Positions 46,901-58,005 of a DNA stretch of 64,000 bases are shown one piece after another. The stretch's first letter is position 1. Every line of letters starts with the position of its first letter. The notes under the pieces were generated by a model. That model ran no database searches and was not told the DNA's origin. It saw nothing but the letters and a program-made list of their open reading frames with translations. The stretch covers positions 2,976,001 through 3,040,000 of the forward strand of contig NC_088708.1 in the NCBI RefSeq assembly GCF_963576615.1, in the 5' to 3' direction. Made by a program: the position numbers and the translations under genes. The stretch comes from Watersipora subatra. Its lineage: Eukaryota > Bryozoa > Gymnolaemata > Cheilostomatida > Watersiporidae.

Positions 46901-49900
46901 TATAGCTAATTTACGACAACAACTTCACAAAAGCTTAGGTTTAATTTACCTAGCTTCTAGCTATCTTCCTACTACTACCTTCATATTACTATACAACAGC
47001 TTGATAAACAGTCAAATAATATACTGTATTGAGGCATGGTGGAATGCACCTGTTACATACCTAAATAAAACACTTACCATACAGAAAAGATTGCTTAGAA
47101 TCATTTATCATAAACCTCCCACATATTCTTCTGCTTCACTGTTTAAACTTAGTAACATCTTACCTATTCATCTACTTTAGACTTTACGCATTTGTATTCT
47201 AGCACATAATAAATTCTACAACCGTCCTTTATCACATCCAGCTTACCCTACTAGACATTCATTACTATCTCTTCCACTCCCGTCTTGTTCTACTACATGT
47301 GGACATAGGCAGGTCTCTTATCAGATGGCACGAGCTTGGAACCTATTGCCTGGCAGTCTACGCTTGATTGCCAATGCTCACAAATTTAAAGTGACTTTGA
47401 AACAACATCTGCTTGGATTACTGGGATAGCTTAGTCTATTGACTTTTAGCTGTTTTGTCTGCTGACTTGGGTTCGGCGCCATGATTAGCTCTGCTTTTGC
47501 GCATATGGACCCTCATTTTCTACAAATTTCTTACCTTTTATATGTTGTATATTAAAATAATGAAAATAAATACATACATACTAATTTATTTCCAGCTACG
47601 AGTAGGCCTGCTGTAATTTACTACTACAGAACTTGCCCGAGTACTCTGAGGGTTGCGATAGACAATGGTGAGAAGAAAGAGAGCAGCTGGTATCGACTTA
47701 CTGTCACCCTGCTTTAGCCATGACCAGCTGTACGTCGCCTGCTCAAAAGTAGGCACAAGCCGAAAACTGTTTGTTCATACACCCGACAGAAAAACACAAA
47801 ATGTTGTATTTCCGCAAGTGTTGTCCCACATTGTGTTATTGTTATGTCATGCTTGCATTGAATTAACATTATGTTTTTGTTATGTCATGCTATGTTCTCC
47901 ATGTTCTGCTATACCTACATATTATCCACATGCAGCATTTTATAACATACTTTTCAGTATATATATATTTTCATGCATCCTTTTTCCTTATTGTATCTCA
48001 TAAAAAGGCTATCATGTTGGCGTTATGTTTTATTATGGTTAGGTGCTAATGCTGTATCTGCCTTGACATCATACTGTCTGTGCTGTTATACATATAAATT
48101 TTATTGACACAACCTTATTACTGTTTGTATAATTATACCATGTCAAAACACAGGCTATAGGCAAAGAACTGGTGAGCCATGATTAGTGTTTTAAGCATGT
48201 AGAAATCTCCATTCAATAAATGCTAGCGATAGCAAAATATTTTGTATAATTTCTTAAAAGATAAAGCTCTGGACCTTTTAAAGGTTGACTTGCAACAAAA
48301 TTCACATTACAGTTATTTGGTATCAGAAGATTCACCATGTCTTACTCTGTTGTGTTGTAAGTGCCAAATATGTGGAAATGTGATTACAAGCTCTTAAAAG
48401 CTCAAAAACGAAAAGCCGCCATAGATTGGAATCTCTTTATTTCGATGACGTAGCCATGAAATTTGGTTATTATCTTGTCACGTATGTTCTCAAGTGAATT
48501 GAAAGGCCAATAAAAAGCTCAATATAAAACTTATCGTAGCACTAGTTTATGACAAACACTTCGGGTTTTACCGAAGACCCCGTATCAAATATAGATGCTC
48601 ACTACTTTACAGTTTTGTTTCGGCCTAGGCTAATCAGCAAGTCGTAATCTGATCATGTGACCCAATACTTCGCAAATAATTTGTGCAGCACTTTTTGATT
48701 ATCACAGGTGACCAACAGGCTCGTCATGATTATCAGACAATAATATGAACTCCTTCGAGGTAAGGTTAAAAAATTAAATGAATTTTTACGGTAAGTTATA
48801 AGATATCACTGCTAGAAGTGACAGCATTACAATGACGATAAAACAGACGCGTAAGAACAATAGACATGGTTTTATTGAATGCGTGAAGTATATTTGTGAA
48901 AATATTTCGACGAATAAGGTTGCATGAAAGTGTAAACAGAAACCATCCCTCACAACTATGTCACATTTGAGCCGTTTTGGAAAGAGAATCCAAACTACGG
49001 CTGTCTCATGTGGCTGCAATTAACTGTTCGTTTTTGAGTTTTTAAGAGCTTGTAATCACATTTCCACATATTTTGCACCTACAACACAACAGAGTAAGAC
49101 ATGGTGAATCTTTTGATACCAAATAACTGTAATGTGAATTTTGTTGAAAGTCAACCTTTAAGCATCAACAACCCTCAAGGTGTGCCTAAGTGCAATCAAT
49201 TATAAGCATCAAAATCTACATAAATATATTCTTTATGGTTCATAGTAGGCAAAACTTTTTCTTTATTCAACGAAAAGTACAAAACTCGTGACACTACAGA
49301 TTCCTGTGAAGGTCATTGACAGAACAAGAGCTATTACTTCTTTATTGCAATAGCCCTAGTTCTGTCAATGTGTCCATGACAGAAATCTTTCACAACTGAT
49401 TCTGTATCTGTTTCAACATCTTTCTATATGTGTAATATTAGAAGATTATTTAACCGAGCCTGCTCCATAGTGCTCTTCGTCGATGTATTGATTCGCTTCA
49501 ATACAGAAAAGAATCACTCACTCATTGCATTAGTGGCAGGGAAAACCATTACTAGATTAGTGAGCCTGAAAATTAGTGAACATGCAAGTTTGGGGGTCTT
49601 CTTTTCACTCCCACTATAAGCAATTAAGTTCAGTTTGCAAGTCTTAACAAAGACTCACTCACTCATTTGGCGAGATCACCACGGAGACAATATAGAACGC
49701 TAGTAGCTAATAGATTAGTTGTTGGAATTTCCAACCGTTCTTGGAATTTCCAACTTGGAAATTCCAAGTGGATGAGCTTAGATCGCAATTCTTAGTACGC
49801 AGCCGTCGAAAATTACTAAGAAGTTGGGGCGGCCCAGCCGCCCCAGGGAATACCGGCCTGAAACATATTGCAGATTTCCATTGTTCTCCCCAACATTATT

Positions 49901-50952
49901 CACATGTATGACTGCATATGTGTATGCATAGTCTGATTAGGGCAAAAAATTTCAGTAGACTGCATATTTGGTGTTGTTTTACAGTATGAAAGACAACTCT
50001 CAATAAACCTCTTGTACGTGAATCTGTTCCCATGGACGGGTAATGCAGCTAGCGGTTCAGGTTTGGGGCAGTGACGTCACTCGGGGATGTGAGTGAGACC
50101 TTTTCGCCCCCGAGTGCAGTGAGAGTCTCCGGGCGTGGCGCTCCAGATGAATGAGTTGGCGAATGCGAGGCGATTGATTGCGAAGCGATTGACTGCTAGG
50201 CGATTGATTGCGAGGTGATTGATTGCGAGGCGATTGATTGCGAGTGCGAGGTGATTGGTTGCGAGTGTGAGGCGATTGATTGCAAGGCGAGTGCGAAGCG
50301 GTTGATTGCGAGGCGATTGGGTGCGAGGTGATTGTAAGGCCAGCGTGAGGCGAGTGCAAGGCGATTGATGGCGAGGCAAGTGCGGGCCGATTGATTGCAT
50401 GGCGATTGATTGCGAGTGCAAAGCGATTGATTGGGAGGCACGTGCAAGAGCGCAATTGTCAATTGCGAGGCGAGTTAAGACTGGTCGGCCGAGGCGGGGG
50501 CTCAGCGGCAAAAGTGCACAATCGTCAACTGCAAATATAGACGGGTATGAACGGATGCATGAATCTAGATGCATGAATCTAGAATATTTACTCAATTTTA
50601 CACGCATCTAGCTGTAAAACACATTGTAGATTTCCATTGTTCTCCCCAACATTGTTGACAAGTATAATATGTGTATGCATACTCTGATTTGGAGTTGTTT
50701 TACAGTATAAAAGACAACTCTCAATAAACCTGAAGCTGCATGTAAATCTGTTCTCGTAGGCGGGTAATGCAGCTAGTAATATATATAGCCTATGTTTCTT
50801 AGGCTTGCTTATATCAGTCATAGCTGTGAAATCATGTATGTGAATCAAATATTGACTTCCAGATGTTGCGCAGTACCTAAGTGTATGCAAAGACACTCTA
50901 GAGAGCATCACACTTGGTGAAAAGAAAGCTCTCGTGAGAAAGCTTGTGCTTA
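40951..50952 (+). CDS. Unrecognised + strand gene, three in-phase exons
   Basis: Three exons with good splice sites join in frame: 40951-41086 (acceptor TTTATAG, donor GTTAGT), 41664-41768 (ending GATGAAG/GTAAAT) and 50863-50952 (acceptor TTCCAG, donor GTAAGT). Together they give about 110 residues without a stop. The first exon (YKRFMGSFLKKLDYLSTQQP, TVMLTVTTGGDIIIR) has an alternating basic/hydrophobic pattern faintly like a MADS box. The second is acidic (ENFLEVFQQSVQVIPEVVSS). The third (DTLESITLGEKKALVRKLVL) looks helical and is weakly like the N-terminal helix of AFAP-family adaptors. I do not recognise the family. The first exon starts in phase 0, so earlier exons are expected. The 9.1-kb intron 41769-50862 holds a LINE in the same orientation. 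Confidence 0.55.
41260..41330 (+). repeat. Possible tRNA-like SINE fragment
   Basis: GCGCAGTGGTTG followed by GGGGTCTGATTTCC has A-box/B-box-like spacing, with a poly-A stretch (AAAAAAAAA near 41361) about 30 bp downstream. Weak. Confidence 0.35.
41769..43797. other. Intron sequence 5' of the LINE
   Basis: Contains a segment with CTTTCGGACTATTAGCCGCT (about 42228), which looks like an end of a DNA element, though I found no partner end. It also has internally duplicated stretches: 43320-43400 resembles 43545-43615, and 42600-42680 resembles 43455-43550. Confidence 0.5.
43798..44500 (+). pseudogene. LINE ORF1 with coiled coil and FP25K-like domain
   Basis: Begins MPGTRGKCESGK at 43798, then a coiled coil (MSNLEENVANIEHSF), then VEIREVPFNSEEIAMHIG and, after a one-base shift, RIYANDLLPFNVRQLFYKVR and WTSNQSVCIKKTQDSLAIHI. 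This is the FP25K-like C-terminal pattern found in ORF1 of such LINEs. Stops: TGA at 43834, TAG near 43966 and TGA near 44176; the frameshift lies between about 44190 and 44268. Confidence 0.75.
44568..47429 (+). pseudogene. LINE ORF2: endonuclease and reverse transcriptase
   Basis: A single reading frame from ATG 44568 to TAG 47427-47429. Endonuclease motifs are IIHCNICSLRKNFDRL, VICVSETFLY, ITGDFNIDLL and SDHFPIFACF. Reverse transcriptase motifs are KKAEGIDRVPAKLV, NNYRPISVLPVF, IDFLKAFDTIDHRILL, GVPQGSILGP and FADDTNLFYS. The C-terminus has IQKRLLRIIYHKPP and MARAWNLLPGSLR. Six in-frame stops (TAA 45594, 45831, 45903, 46185 and 46260; TAG 47178) break it, yet there is no frameshift over 2.9 kb. 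Confidence 0.9.
47576..48280. other. Intron sequence between LINE and inverted-repeat element
   Basis: Begins with a stretch (TTTCCAGCTAC, then ACTACTACAGAACTTGC, 47590-47640) that resembles 43395-43460 on the other side of the LINE. A 112-codon + frame (47665-48003) has no recognisable feature. Confidence 0.5.
48281..49158. mobile_element. MITE with ~132-bp inverted repeats and TA duplication
   Basis: The left arm 48281-48412 and right arm 49027-49158 are inverted copies with only about half a dozen mismatches. Tips are AAGGTTGACTT and AAGTCAACCTT, flanked by TA on both sides (48279-48280 and 49159-49160). The 0.6-kb centre has no transposase; a 77-codon reverse frame is not recognisable. 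TA duplication suggests mobilisation by a Tc1/mariner-type enzyme. Confidence 0.9.
49315..49369. repeat. Short near-perfect hairpin
   Basis: Arms ATTGACAGAACAAGAGCTATT and AATAGCCCTAGTTCTGTCAAT pair at 19 of 21 positions around a 13-nt loop. It could be a small MITE remnant or a microRNA-like hairpin. No other evidence. Confidence 0.6.
49859..50771. mobile_element. Short element with terminal direct repeats (TRIM-like LTR fossil?)
   Basis: The two repeats, 49859-50047 and 50613-50771, start TG and end CA. Both contain GATTTCCATTGTTCTCCCC, a TATA-like or related AGTAT(G/A)AAAGAC stretch, and CTCTCAATAAACCT, a promoter plus polyadenylation layout like small LTRs. The interior has no protein domain and is dominated by a GC-rich tandem repeat. 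The repeats have diverged noticeably, so it is old. Family assignment is tentative; a duplicated promoter segment is the alternative. Confidence 0.45.
50150..50450. repeat. GC-rich GCGATTGATTGCGAG tandem repeat
   Basis: Irregular units of about 13-30 bp (GCGATTGATTGCGAGGC and variants) fill 300 bp. Long reverse open frames (N-Q-S-P-R-rich) are repeat artefacts. Confidence 0.9.
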
Positions 50953-53600
50953 GTAAGTTAGACAGTGTTTATATCTAAAAAATAATTACTGTTTTGAAAC
51001 ATTCACATCTTCAAAATTACTTAGTTATTAACAGAGAGTTTTCTTTTACATCAATCACAACTTGTACATTTATTTTGGTCAGAGTTTGCCTTGTCAGTTT
51101 AGTTGGATGACATTTTACAACAAGTGGAAAGAGACCACAGTCAACATGGGGTGTGGAGGGGCAACAGCCAACATGGTGGCTCGAAAGTATTCCATTCGCG
51201 TCTCCAACAAGCAAGGATGAAGGTGAGTTTTTTTTGTTAGTTTTAACCAACGAATAAATTAGAAAGTTTTACTCTGTTTTATAGTAGTAGCAGTTTCTGC
51301 TATAACACCACACATGCCTATCATATGCCTGTCTCAAGACCTCCAAAATACCTGTCATATCATAACTCATTTGAAGTATTGAGTTCTCGCCAAAGGTGTT
51401 GTTGAAAAAACCTAGTTTGTGTAGCATGGTTGTCATTGTTTTCAGAGGGAAATCTTCATCATTCCAGGAGGGGAGAGAGAGAGCTAGAGCTAGTAAGTCA
51501 TTGGAGCTGTTTTTTTTCATAGATGTCTGGCATGTAGGGTGGCTAGCCTGTGGGTGTAAGTTGAGTGTTAATATTCAATGCTCTTTGTCAGGCGTGTGAA
51601 AATATCTTGTTTGCATAAGTTTTCAGCTGGTGCAAGAGATGTTGACATGTAGGGTGGAGCTCGTGACTTACTCTTGGTATCTAGGTCATGTTTGACAGGA
51701 GTGGCAGATCTGTATGTGACTCATTTGATTCGTTTCTAATGTTTCTCTGGTGGTTTTTTGGTGATGGTGGTTGGTAGGTTTATTTGCTTCGACTTCTCTT
51801 CGGCATGTTCTATATCTGGTGTTGACGCAGTTTCTATCATTGATATCTTCCAATTCTGAAGTTCATAATTTTCTTTTGGCGTTTCCAATTATCAAATCTT
51901 TTGATGTCTTTTAGGCGTCTTGCTGCTTGTAGGTATTAAATGCTTATCCTGTGGTATGGCTGCATTCCCTGTTGGTATCTTGTTTTTGCAGTATCTCCAT
52001 TCAACAGTACAACTGCGGTTACTAGGACTTACATGAATACTCCTGCTCAAGTCATGGGGCATTTTTATAGATGAAACTAACAAGAATGAGACTTCAAGTA
52101 AATATGATGAGACCTGCACCACATAGGTTTAATCACTTCCAATATTCTTGTAACAGAGACCTGTATCAGCACAACCACCATATAAAAAGTGAGAATTTTT
52201 TTTTGTTTGCTTTCGCTGTTTGCCACTAGATCAGCATTTCTTTCTCAACTCTTGCCGTTTATACAGTATGATATTTGTCTGTTGTTTAGTATCTGAACTC
52301 ACATGTTTCAGCCTTGATACATGTGCTGCTTTTCAGTGTCTATGTCATATATGATTGTTACCTGAACTTAAGAATGGCTGCCCCGTTGCTTGCCATCATT
52401 GGTTTTACCTTAGTCTGGCTGTGTTAGCATAGGCTTTTTAAGCTTCTATCTGAAATATTCAGCAATCACGTCTGCCTGGCAATCAAACTTATCTAGCAGT
52501 CTAATCATAGAGGCAAATTATAAAGTGATTGGCACATTTGCTCATTTTTATTTGCTACAGTATCCATTCTATAATTTGAACGTTTTCGCATGAAATTTGG
52601 TTTGCCTATTATAAATAGAAGACAACAGCATGATGATTACATAAGCAAGTGGCGTGGAAGCAAGATAAGTTTAGAAAGCTTCCATTGTCAGAGTTATATC
52701 GCAGTTGCTGATCCAAAACTGGCTATATCCTGCATGTTCATTGCCTCGTAGTACTTATCATGTATGGATCAAGGAGGAATCTCCTTGTAGTTTAGCAGAG
52801 ATTTGTCTTGTTATTGAGTCGTATGTAATTGTTCAAATGTTTCATTTTACTAATCTCTGCTGTCATACTTTGTATCATGAATTTAGATCGGCAATGATGT
52901 GACATCCTACATGTTCATGCTCAGAGTTACCCAATCTAGTCGTTTTTACACTGTTACATAATGTTAGACACCTTTTTGTGTATACACACATGTAAATAGT
53001 TGTTAGATTCATTTAGGAGCTATGCACTCTCAAGGATAACCTCTCAGTAATTCCAGCGCCTGCCTTTTTGAACTTTAATGTGATTAATAACTACACCCTG
53101 CTTATCTAATTAATTTAAAAACAGAAGCCGCCATTTTAGTGCGATTTTCACTTATATCACCAATATGGAACTACATGCTGCCATTATAGGTTTTGCAGCT
53201 ATTGCTGAATAATTAGTTGTTTTCCGTGATGTAATGGGTGTTGATGTTCACCAGTATTGGAGTCTCATACGTTGACGCATTAAAATTGTAAAGTTGAATG
53301 ATATGGTTCATATTTGTAGCACCCTTAAGTAAATGTCAAATCTGCAAAAAAAATTAGTGTCATTGCAAACCTACCTATAATCTTAGTGTAGGAATGATTT
53401 TTTTATCGTATGGCGGTGATTCTTAGTTTATCAACAAGACAGCATACTTAAGTCTCAAGAGACAATTTTCTTTTGTATGATACCAGTAGCACATTTAAAT
53501 TATAACCAACATCTTGATTAGCTAGTTAGCTATTCACACGGTTGTCTGGCTTCAGCCTATTGTTCATGCATGCTAGTTTATTCTTGCAGATTGATGCCAG

Positions 53601-53674
53601 CCACTAGCTGTATCAGTCATATACTCACTGATTGCACTAGCTGTATCAGTCATATACTCACTGATTGCACTCGC
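53601..53674. repeat. Twofold 37-bp tandem duplication
   Basis: Two copies containing CACTAGCTGTATCAGTCATA and TACTCACTGATTG. Confidence 0.9.
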
Positions 53675-56600
53675 AGTCTCTAAGCTCTCTCATACTCAGG
53701 TCCTCAAGCTACATGACATGGAAACTGCTAAGTTTAATGTTCTCCAACTGTAAGTAGTAGATGTTTGCTACCGTAGTTACTTTTGGAGGAGTGATGCTTC
53801 GATGTGCTGGCTTGTCTAGACTTCTAGCATTGCGCACACAAATATATCTAATCAGATATTCTAGTCACTCATACCTGCATACTCGCTCTTCTGACTACAT
53901 TTCAAAAAGACTATTGTAGAGAGTCACCGCTGCAGTCCGGAGTCTTCCTTGCATTACTCAACGTATATCACTACACTGCAGGCGAACCAAACATGTGGAC
54001 ACAATGCATGATGTAATGAGGGTATTTTAGAACTATTCGGTATCCTATTTTAATTGGAAAGTTTAACCGTCGGTTTATTGGTCAGCATACAGTTCACCTT
54101 AGCCTTGTTTCTAATTGTTCTATTACTAAAGTAAAGTAGCTAGTCTAAGTTCATTGTTTATTGTCTCGCAGACATGCTGTTATTATCATGTGTACCTTCA
54201 AATTTACTGTTTTGTAATATGCAGTTATTTAACACTTTCTTAAATTAAGTGTCTGCTGAGTTTTTGGGACAGGTATTATTGTTCATCTTGATGACTATCC
54301 TAGTTTAACAAAATTCAATGAATATTTGTATATGTCATTATGAAGAAGGGAAATGTTGTAATGTTGAATCAAGTTGTAAGGATCTATATATTTTACTTAT
54401 CTGATTGAAATAAAATGCTGTTACTCATTTGACTGCTCAAAACCTTATAGCTACAATTTAGTCCAATCATTGATTTGAGATGGTGGGATGGATAGGATAA
54501 CTCCAAGTTGTTATCAGAGTTGTTTCTTTTTATAATCCGTAAAATATTTAATGTGCTGTTGTTGTTGGTCAAGTTAATGGCAGCAAACACATTTGCTTGA
54601 TTTATATAATCTTTGGCCCCTTGTTTATGAAATACCGTATATTTTGTTACCAGCTATCAGGACCTCTATGATGAGACATACGAGGGAATTGTCTGCTCAA
54701 CTGCTGGCATGTAAATGTGCATACGTGAGATGGTGCATATTATTATCTCATCTAGTGATGTTTGCCTAGTCGCTCTTACTACTACTATTTATTGCAGATA
54801 TAATGATAACAGAGTACACTGAACAACTTGTTCAAATAAATGTGACTGCACCCAATAACATAACTTCAGCACAAAATGCCTCTTTATACTCAGATGCTGC
54901 GCTGTAGAACATCTGATTGATTTTTAGTTTTATTTGTTAGAACTTAACAATATTACTTGAATTTTCAGGTCTCAGCGTATTAATGCTTATTTGGGGCGTT
55001 ATTGTTTGGACTTACTATAGATTTGTCTTATCTTGTTGGCTGCACTATATTAGGTCGTACTTTATAGCCATCTATGAACAGCTCATAGTGAATGTTGCTT
55101 CAAACATACATATTTTGAGGAAAATAATTGTATATTGTGATAATTTTTCTATGTATTCTGAGTTGTAAGCATAAATATTTGTATCTCAAATGTGTTTGCT
55201 ATAATCTAACTTACTAAACATACATAGACATTATCACTTGCGTTTTATGCACGAGACGCAAATATAAAGTTTTGTTATCAAACATTAACTTGTTTTGACT
55301 TTATAGCCAAAGAATTATGCTATTAGCTGGGCTGGTCACACCATCTCCCCTCACTTTAGACAGTGTCACATATTTAACATCATTTCTAAACCATGTAGGC
55401 CTACCATTCTCTTTCACATTTGTCTACATTGCAGACCATTCAATGAGCCACTCCAGTAAATTGAGCCTGTGTCCCATCCATCCTTTCAAGTAGGCTATCC
55501 AGTGTGTTTAGTTTAGAGCACTCCTCTTAGTTCAAGTCACAACGTTTAAACTTGGTCTGTCGAAGATTTGGTGGCCTGATAGCCCTTTCTTTCAAAGTTT
55601 AGCCTTGCACAATTTACTAATCGTAAGGTAAGCAAATTTAACAAGTCTCTAGCGCTTCAAACTGCAATGCAGAGGGATGATAAGTTTGACAAGATGGCTC
55701 AGGTGACAGAGATGGGTCTAGTCACTTTAGTGATTTATGGTTTGTCAAATTGAACTTCTTGTTTACAATTCTCAACCTATTACATACAGATTTTGTTAAA
55801 AATCCATGTAAATCCAGAAAAAACTAACAGCCTGTGCTTTTGCTACATTATTTGCATACGGCCTGCCTGTGTTTACTTGTTGGTTATAGCGATTACGACA
55901 AATATCGATGAGTGCTTCTATAAAACATTCATATTTGGAGAAACATTTCTGCTGGTCTGCATACACGTTTACGCACGCACGCACGTTAACATGCATAGGT
56001 ATATTTCATAAGCTGGTTGGATAAATAAATACACAGGCAAGCAATAGAGGATAAAAATTAGCTAATAAGGCACTGACGAGGCGTGTGTGGGAATCACACT
56101 GTCTGCTGAGTCTACAGACTGAAAGGACAGATGGCGTGAAGTAGAAATAATAAATGCTGTTTATTGTATTACATGATTTACTTTAATGAATCCTTTATTC
56201 TATGTCACTCAATCTAGTGATGATAACACTGGAATTTGAACATTTCAACAAATACCGTAAAAACCTTTATTTGAACGCCATGAAGCTCTATTTTTCTACC
56301 CTTCTTTTTTAATGGCGTTCAAATAGAGGCTAGGGTGGTATTTTTCAAATAAATTATCAGAATTTTAGGAAAATAAGATTAACCCTTGCGTGGTGAAGCA
56401 AATATCACCTATATTTTGCACGCTCCTTCGGGCTGAGCAACTAACCCTTTCAGATACAAAACATCTGCTAATTTACCTCTAACTTGTCATAGATCTCCAA
56501 ATAAATATGCATTAGGAAACAGAAATATCTCTACTAGTTAATATCTATTGCTTACAATTATTAACCTGTGATGATATTATAGCCTGCACCCTGGTTAGAA

Positions 56601-57225
56601 ATTTGTTTAGGCTTTTAATTCTTTATTTCGCTCTAAATTTGAAGGCATAGTTTTATTTTGTAACTACTCATTAGCAATATCACGTTAAATCTCATTGCAA
56701 TCATTAATATGTTTTCTGCAGTTATGAACATTTATCCATCCTAAGCTTTATATAACCACGATGATGCTATTAAATATAGTAATATGTTATAAATCTGCAA
56801 ATTTATAAGTTATATGCTAATAATCTATCAAATGCTGCGAATACGTATTCAAGAACAAGTGACATAATCAAACTATACTTATAATACATACAGAAACAAA
56901 AATGATCATTTTTGAAACAAAAATATTTGCATCGTTTGCTCGGACAGTTGTGTTCTGATTGTTGCTTTTGTTTGGAGCGATTTTATCTTCTGGCTGTTCA
57001 ATAGCTTTCATAATATCTTTCTACTACAACTCTTCTTTTACGCATTACATTTTGCACAAATAATGATAAACTTTTAGCCACATGCGTGCAAGCAAAATCT
57101 TTTGCCTAAAACTAGTCGTCCATATACCATCGTAAATGTAAACTGTTTTTCACATACGTCCAAGTATCAAGACCGCAAATGACAAGTGAAAAAGAAACAG
57201 AACTACTATTTGCCTGGTACAGTTG

Positions 57226-57279
57226 TTAATTATTTCTATTTCATTAAAACTAAAGTTTTAACGAAATAGAAATAATTAA
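57226..57279. repeat. Near-perfect 26-bp palindrome
   Basis: Arms TAATTATTTCTATTTC... and its reverse complement (one mismatch) around an AA spacer. It sits close to the centre of the element 56255-58026. Confidence 0.85.
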
Positions 57280-57764
57280 AAATAAAGTTTTAACAAAAGA
57301 ACCAGAAAGCTTTGAAGTTGAAAAACTGACTTCGATACGAACATGTTACATCTTGTAATAAGAAGCAATAAACAATTGTAACATTTCAATTTGATGGCTT
57401 TATTAGCAACTAAACCAGAGTTAACACTAGCCAACTCAACACTGAACAAGGCCAGCTGACCAACTGGTAAATAAGCCATAAGATACGAAATAGAGCGAAA
57501 TATAGGGATGACTCATCCTAAGCTATTTATAGAGCACTAGCTGCGCATGTCCAGGCAGGAACAAAACTGAACTCTTGTAATAGTGCATATATATTGCATG
57601 CGGTTATTGATGTAACCGAGTTATATTAGTACGATCTTGTGGATACTTTTTACTGATCACATGCTTTAGGGGTTCATGAAGATCAAACAATGTCAAGTGG
57701 CAGTCAAATGGAGGGGCGTTCAATTAAAGGGTGTTGCTCTCTTTTTCAACCCTTCTCCCATAGT

Positions 57765-58005
57765 GGCGGTCAAATAGAGGTGGCGGTCAAATAGAAGTAG
57801 CAGTCAAATAGAGGTGGCGGTCAAATAGAAGTAGCGGTCAAATAGAAGTAGCGGTCAAATAGAAGTGGCGGTCAAATAGAAGTAGCGGTCAAATAGAAGT
57901 AGCGGTCAAATAGAAGTGGCGGTCAAATAAAAGTAGCGGTCAAATAGAAGTAGCGGTCAAATAGAAGTGGCGGTCAAATAGAAGTGGCAGTCAAATAGAA
58001 GGGGT
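57765..58005. repeat. 18-bp minisatellite, about 13 copies
   Basis: Units alternate GTGGCGGTCAAATAGAA and GTAGCGGTCAAATAGAA. Internal to the inverted-repeat element. Confidence 0.93.

Larger units (their letters stand above)
43798..47575 (+). mobile_element. Non-LTR retrotransposon (LINE), decayed, Jockey/CR1-like group
   Basis: Two-ORF LINE: ORF1 (about 43798-44500) and ORF2 (about 44568-47429), with a short 3' end ending in an A-rich AAAATAAATACATACATAC tail. The clade call rests on an APE-type endonuclease plus a reverse transcriptase with GVPQGSILGPTLFLLYINDL. It is inserted in an intron in the same direction as the gene. The exact 5' end and target duplication are not resolved. Nine in-frame stops and one frameshift show that it is inactive. 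Confidence 0.88.

Noticed and set aside
43834-47180. Stop codons read as glutamine (altered genetic code in the LINE)
   Set aside because: TGA stops and a frameshift also occur, and host genes use the standard code; decay by C-to-T change is simpler.
48786-49019. 77-codon reverse frame inside the MITE
   Set aside because: No recognisable domain and no transcript context.
50057-50607. Reverse N-Q-S-P-R-rich open frames
   Set aside because: Produced by the GC-rich GATTGATTGCGAG tandem repeat.
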